DNA of 5,283 bases from an uncultured Erysipelotrichaceae bacterium (lineage in GTDB: Bacteria; Bacillota_I; Bacilli_A; Erysipelotrichales; Erysipelotrichaceae), in NCBI GenBank assembly GCA_902784015.1, contig CACZTC010000143.1, forward strand, positions 1 to 5,283, in the 5' to 3' direction. Shown in pieces: positions 3,887-5,283 of this stretch (within the stretch, counting starts at the first letter, position 1; every line of letters begins with the position of its first letter). Under the pieces are notes generated by a model, which had not been told where the DNA came from, did not search any database, and saw only the letters and a list, made by a program, of their open reading frames with translations. Both the position numbers and the translations under genes were made by a program.

Positions 3887-5283
3887 TTAATCGAAATTAC
3901 TAATTACAGATTCAATTTCTTTAATAGCATCATTTAGCTTACTAATATCCTTACCGCCACCTTGAGCCATATCAGGTTTTCCCCCACCTTTACCATCTGT
4001 AATTTCAGCAGCTTTTTTAATTAAATCACCTGCTTTTAGACCTTTATCACAAATATCTTTACTAATAGCAGATACAAATGTTAATTTGTCATCACATAAA
4101 TTACTTACAAATACAACACCAGATTTAATCTTATTTCTTAATATTTCTGCATATTCTTTTAATTTTGAATTATCTAAGTCTTTTTCTTCAAGTATTAAAG
4201 CATCAATATTACCTAACTTTTTAACAAATTCTAATTTAGAATCTGCTGCTAATAACATTGCTTTAGCTTTTTGTTCACCAATTTGTCTTTTTAGTTCATT
4301 ATTTTCATCATGTAATAATGTAGCTTTTTCAATAACTTGGTCTTCTGTTTGGGCATTTAAGATTTTAGCGCTTTCCTTTAATGTCTCACTACTTTTCTTA
4401 AATACTTCATATGCTTTCATTTTAGTAACACTAGTAATACGTCTAATACCAGAACCAATAGATTCTTCAGATATGATTCTATATGAGCCTAGATTAGAAG
4501 TATTAGATACATGCGTACCTCCACAGAATTCTTTGGAGAAATCTCCCATCGATACGACTCTTACTCTATCACCATATTTTTCATCAAATAATGCGATTGC
4601 CCCACTATTTTTAGCATCTTCAAGTGACATTATTTCTGTATCAACAGGAATTGATTCACAAATCTTATTATTAATAATTCTTTCAATTTTATCGATATCT
4701 TCATCACTAACTTTTTCATAATGAGTAAAATCAAATCTTGCATAATCTGGGCAATTATAAGAACCTGCTTGATTAATGTGATTACCTAATACTTCTCTTA
4801 AAGCAGCTTGAAGTAAATGTAATGAAGAATGATTAGCTCTAGTATTTTCTCTATCAACTACATTTATATTAGCTTTTACTACATCTCCGACTTTTATGCT
4901 TCCTTCATTTACTTTAATATGATGCAAATGTTGATCATGCGGAGCTTTTTTAACATCTATTACTACAGCATTAAATGTTTCATTACTTAATGTACCAGTA
5001 TCTGCACATTGACCACCTGATTCAGCATAGAATGGTGTCTTATCCAATACAACAAAGCCTTCTTCAGATATTTCATCTACTTTAGAGCCATCCACAAATA
5101 AGCCAATTACTTTACCTTCATATTCATTATTTGTATAGCCTACAAATTCAGATATTTCTTCGAAATCTAATAAATCTTCTGATTGCGATTGCATAGATTC
5201 ATTATTGCCTCTAGCATTACGTGCTCTTTCTTTCTGAGCTTTCATTTCTTCTTCAAAGCTATCTAACTCAACTTCATATCCAG
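3887..5283 (-). CDS. alaS: Alanyl-tRNA synthetase, C-terminal part (partial at 5')
   Basis: AlaRS charges tRNA-Ala with alanine and clears mischarged Ser- and Gly-tRNA-Ala. The frame stays open to the right edge, giving 464 complete codons of a protein usually near 870 residues. The ATG at 5245 is internal, since the 12 codons before it (GYEVELDSFEEE) match the conserved region ahead of the QRERAR motif. The aminoacylation domain is outside the window. Counting from the edge: TPFYAESGGQ (82-91) opens the editing part; zinc ligands are HSSLH (151-155) and CGGTH (253-257); RFDFTHYEKV is at 182-191; GSGIRRITSVT is at 276-286; a coiled coil spans about 290-345; C-Ala ends the protein with the Gly-rich GKGGGKPDMAQGGGKD (430-445). 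The fourth residue of the first zinc motif is Leu instead of the usual Thr. Identification is secure. Confidence 0.97.
   Translation of the reverse strand, partial: GYEVELDSFEEEMKAQKERARNARGNNESMQSQSEDLLDFEEISEFVGYTNNEYEGKVIGLFVDGSKVDEISEEGFVVLDKTPFYAESGGQCADTGTLSNETFNAVVIDVKKAPHDQHLHHIKVNEGSIKVGDVVKANINVVDRENTRANHSSLHLLQAALREVLGNHINQAGSYNCPDYARFDFTHYEKVSDEDIDKIERIINNKICESIPVDTEIMSLEDAKNSGAIALFDEKYGDRVRVVSMGDFSKEFCGGTHVSNTSNLGSYRIISEESIGSGIRRITSVTKMKAYEVFKKSSETLKESAKILNAQTEDQVIEKATLLHDENNELKRQIGEQKAKAMLLAADSKLEFVKKLGNIDALILEEKDLDNSKLKEYAEILRNKIKSGVVFVSNLCDDKLTFVSAISKDICDKGLKAGDLIKKAAEITDGKGGGKPDMAQGGGKDISKLNDAIKEIESVISNFD

Noticed and set aside
4086..4721. A 211-codon open frame on the plus strand antisense to alaS.
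   Set aside because: It lies entirely within the conserved alaS coding region, has low-complexity Ser/Leu/Ile composition expected from the complement of an AT-rich gene, and resembles no family I know.
1..5283. CRISPR array, insertion sequence, prophage or toxin-antitoxin/defence system.
   Set aside because: No spaced direct repeats, transposase, terminal inverted repeats or defence domains are seen; all genes belong to a conserved chromosomal core cluster.

Overview
This is an AT-rich window with a compact, single-strand gene cluster typical of low-GC Gram-positive bacteria (Bacillota). Every supported gene lies on the minus strand, so transcription runs from high to low coordinates. In that direction the order is alaS (3' part only), ireB/reoM, ruvX (yqgF), a DUF1292 gene (yrzB-like), mltG, a Nudix hydrolase gene, udk, greA, and the first 17 codons of an exported or membrane-anchored protein that runs off the left edge. 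The order alaS-yrzL-ruvX-yrzB-mltG-(variable)-udk-greA is the Bacillus-type arrangement. In Bacillus subtilis the slot between mltG and udk holds yrrM, yrrN and yrrO; here it holds one Nudix gene. Stop codons include TAA, TAG and TGA, which argues for the standard bacterial code and against a Mycoplasma-type code. The low GC, this gene order and the divergent residues in several proteins suggest an Erysipelotrichia-like or other deep Bacilli lineage, but that placement is inference.

Layout: 3887-5283 is the 3' part of alaS, covering the editing domain, the coiled coil and the C-Ala domain. A 74-base gap (3813-3886) follows, with a weak promoter candidate and a consensus Shine-Dalgarno site. 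From 3812 down to 608, six genes are packed with almost no spacing: TAG directly followed by ATG, a TAATG junction, an 8-base overlap, a 2-base gap and an ATGA overlap. This strongly suggests one translationally coupled operon. A 38-base gap (570-607) then carries a perfect extended -10 element just ahead of greA. The last 51 bases encode a signal-peptide-like N-terminus whose start codon sits in the loop of a 9-bp inverted repeat.

Functionally the cluster mixes translation quality control (AlaRS), cell-wall control (IreB/ReoM as a target of the PASTA kinase, MltG as an endolytic transglycosylase that ends glycan strands), RNA and DNA housekeeping (RuvX, GreA), and nucleotide metabolism (Udk, Nudix). 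I see no CRISPR array, mobile element, tRNA, rRNA or new multi-gene system. The window is mainly conserved chromosomal core. The points worth a second look are lineage-specific residues (AlaRS editing motif, MltG and Nudix motifs), the replaced gene slot, the internal greA promoter and the left-edge hairpin.
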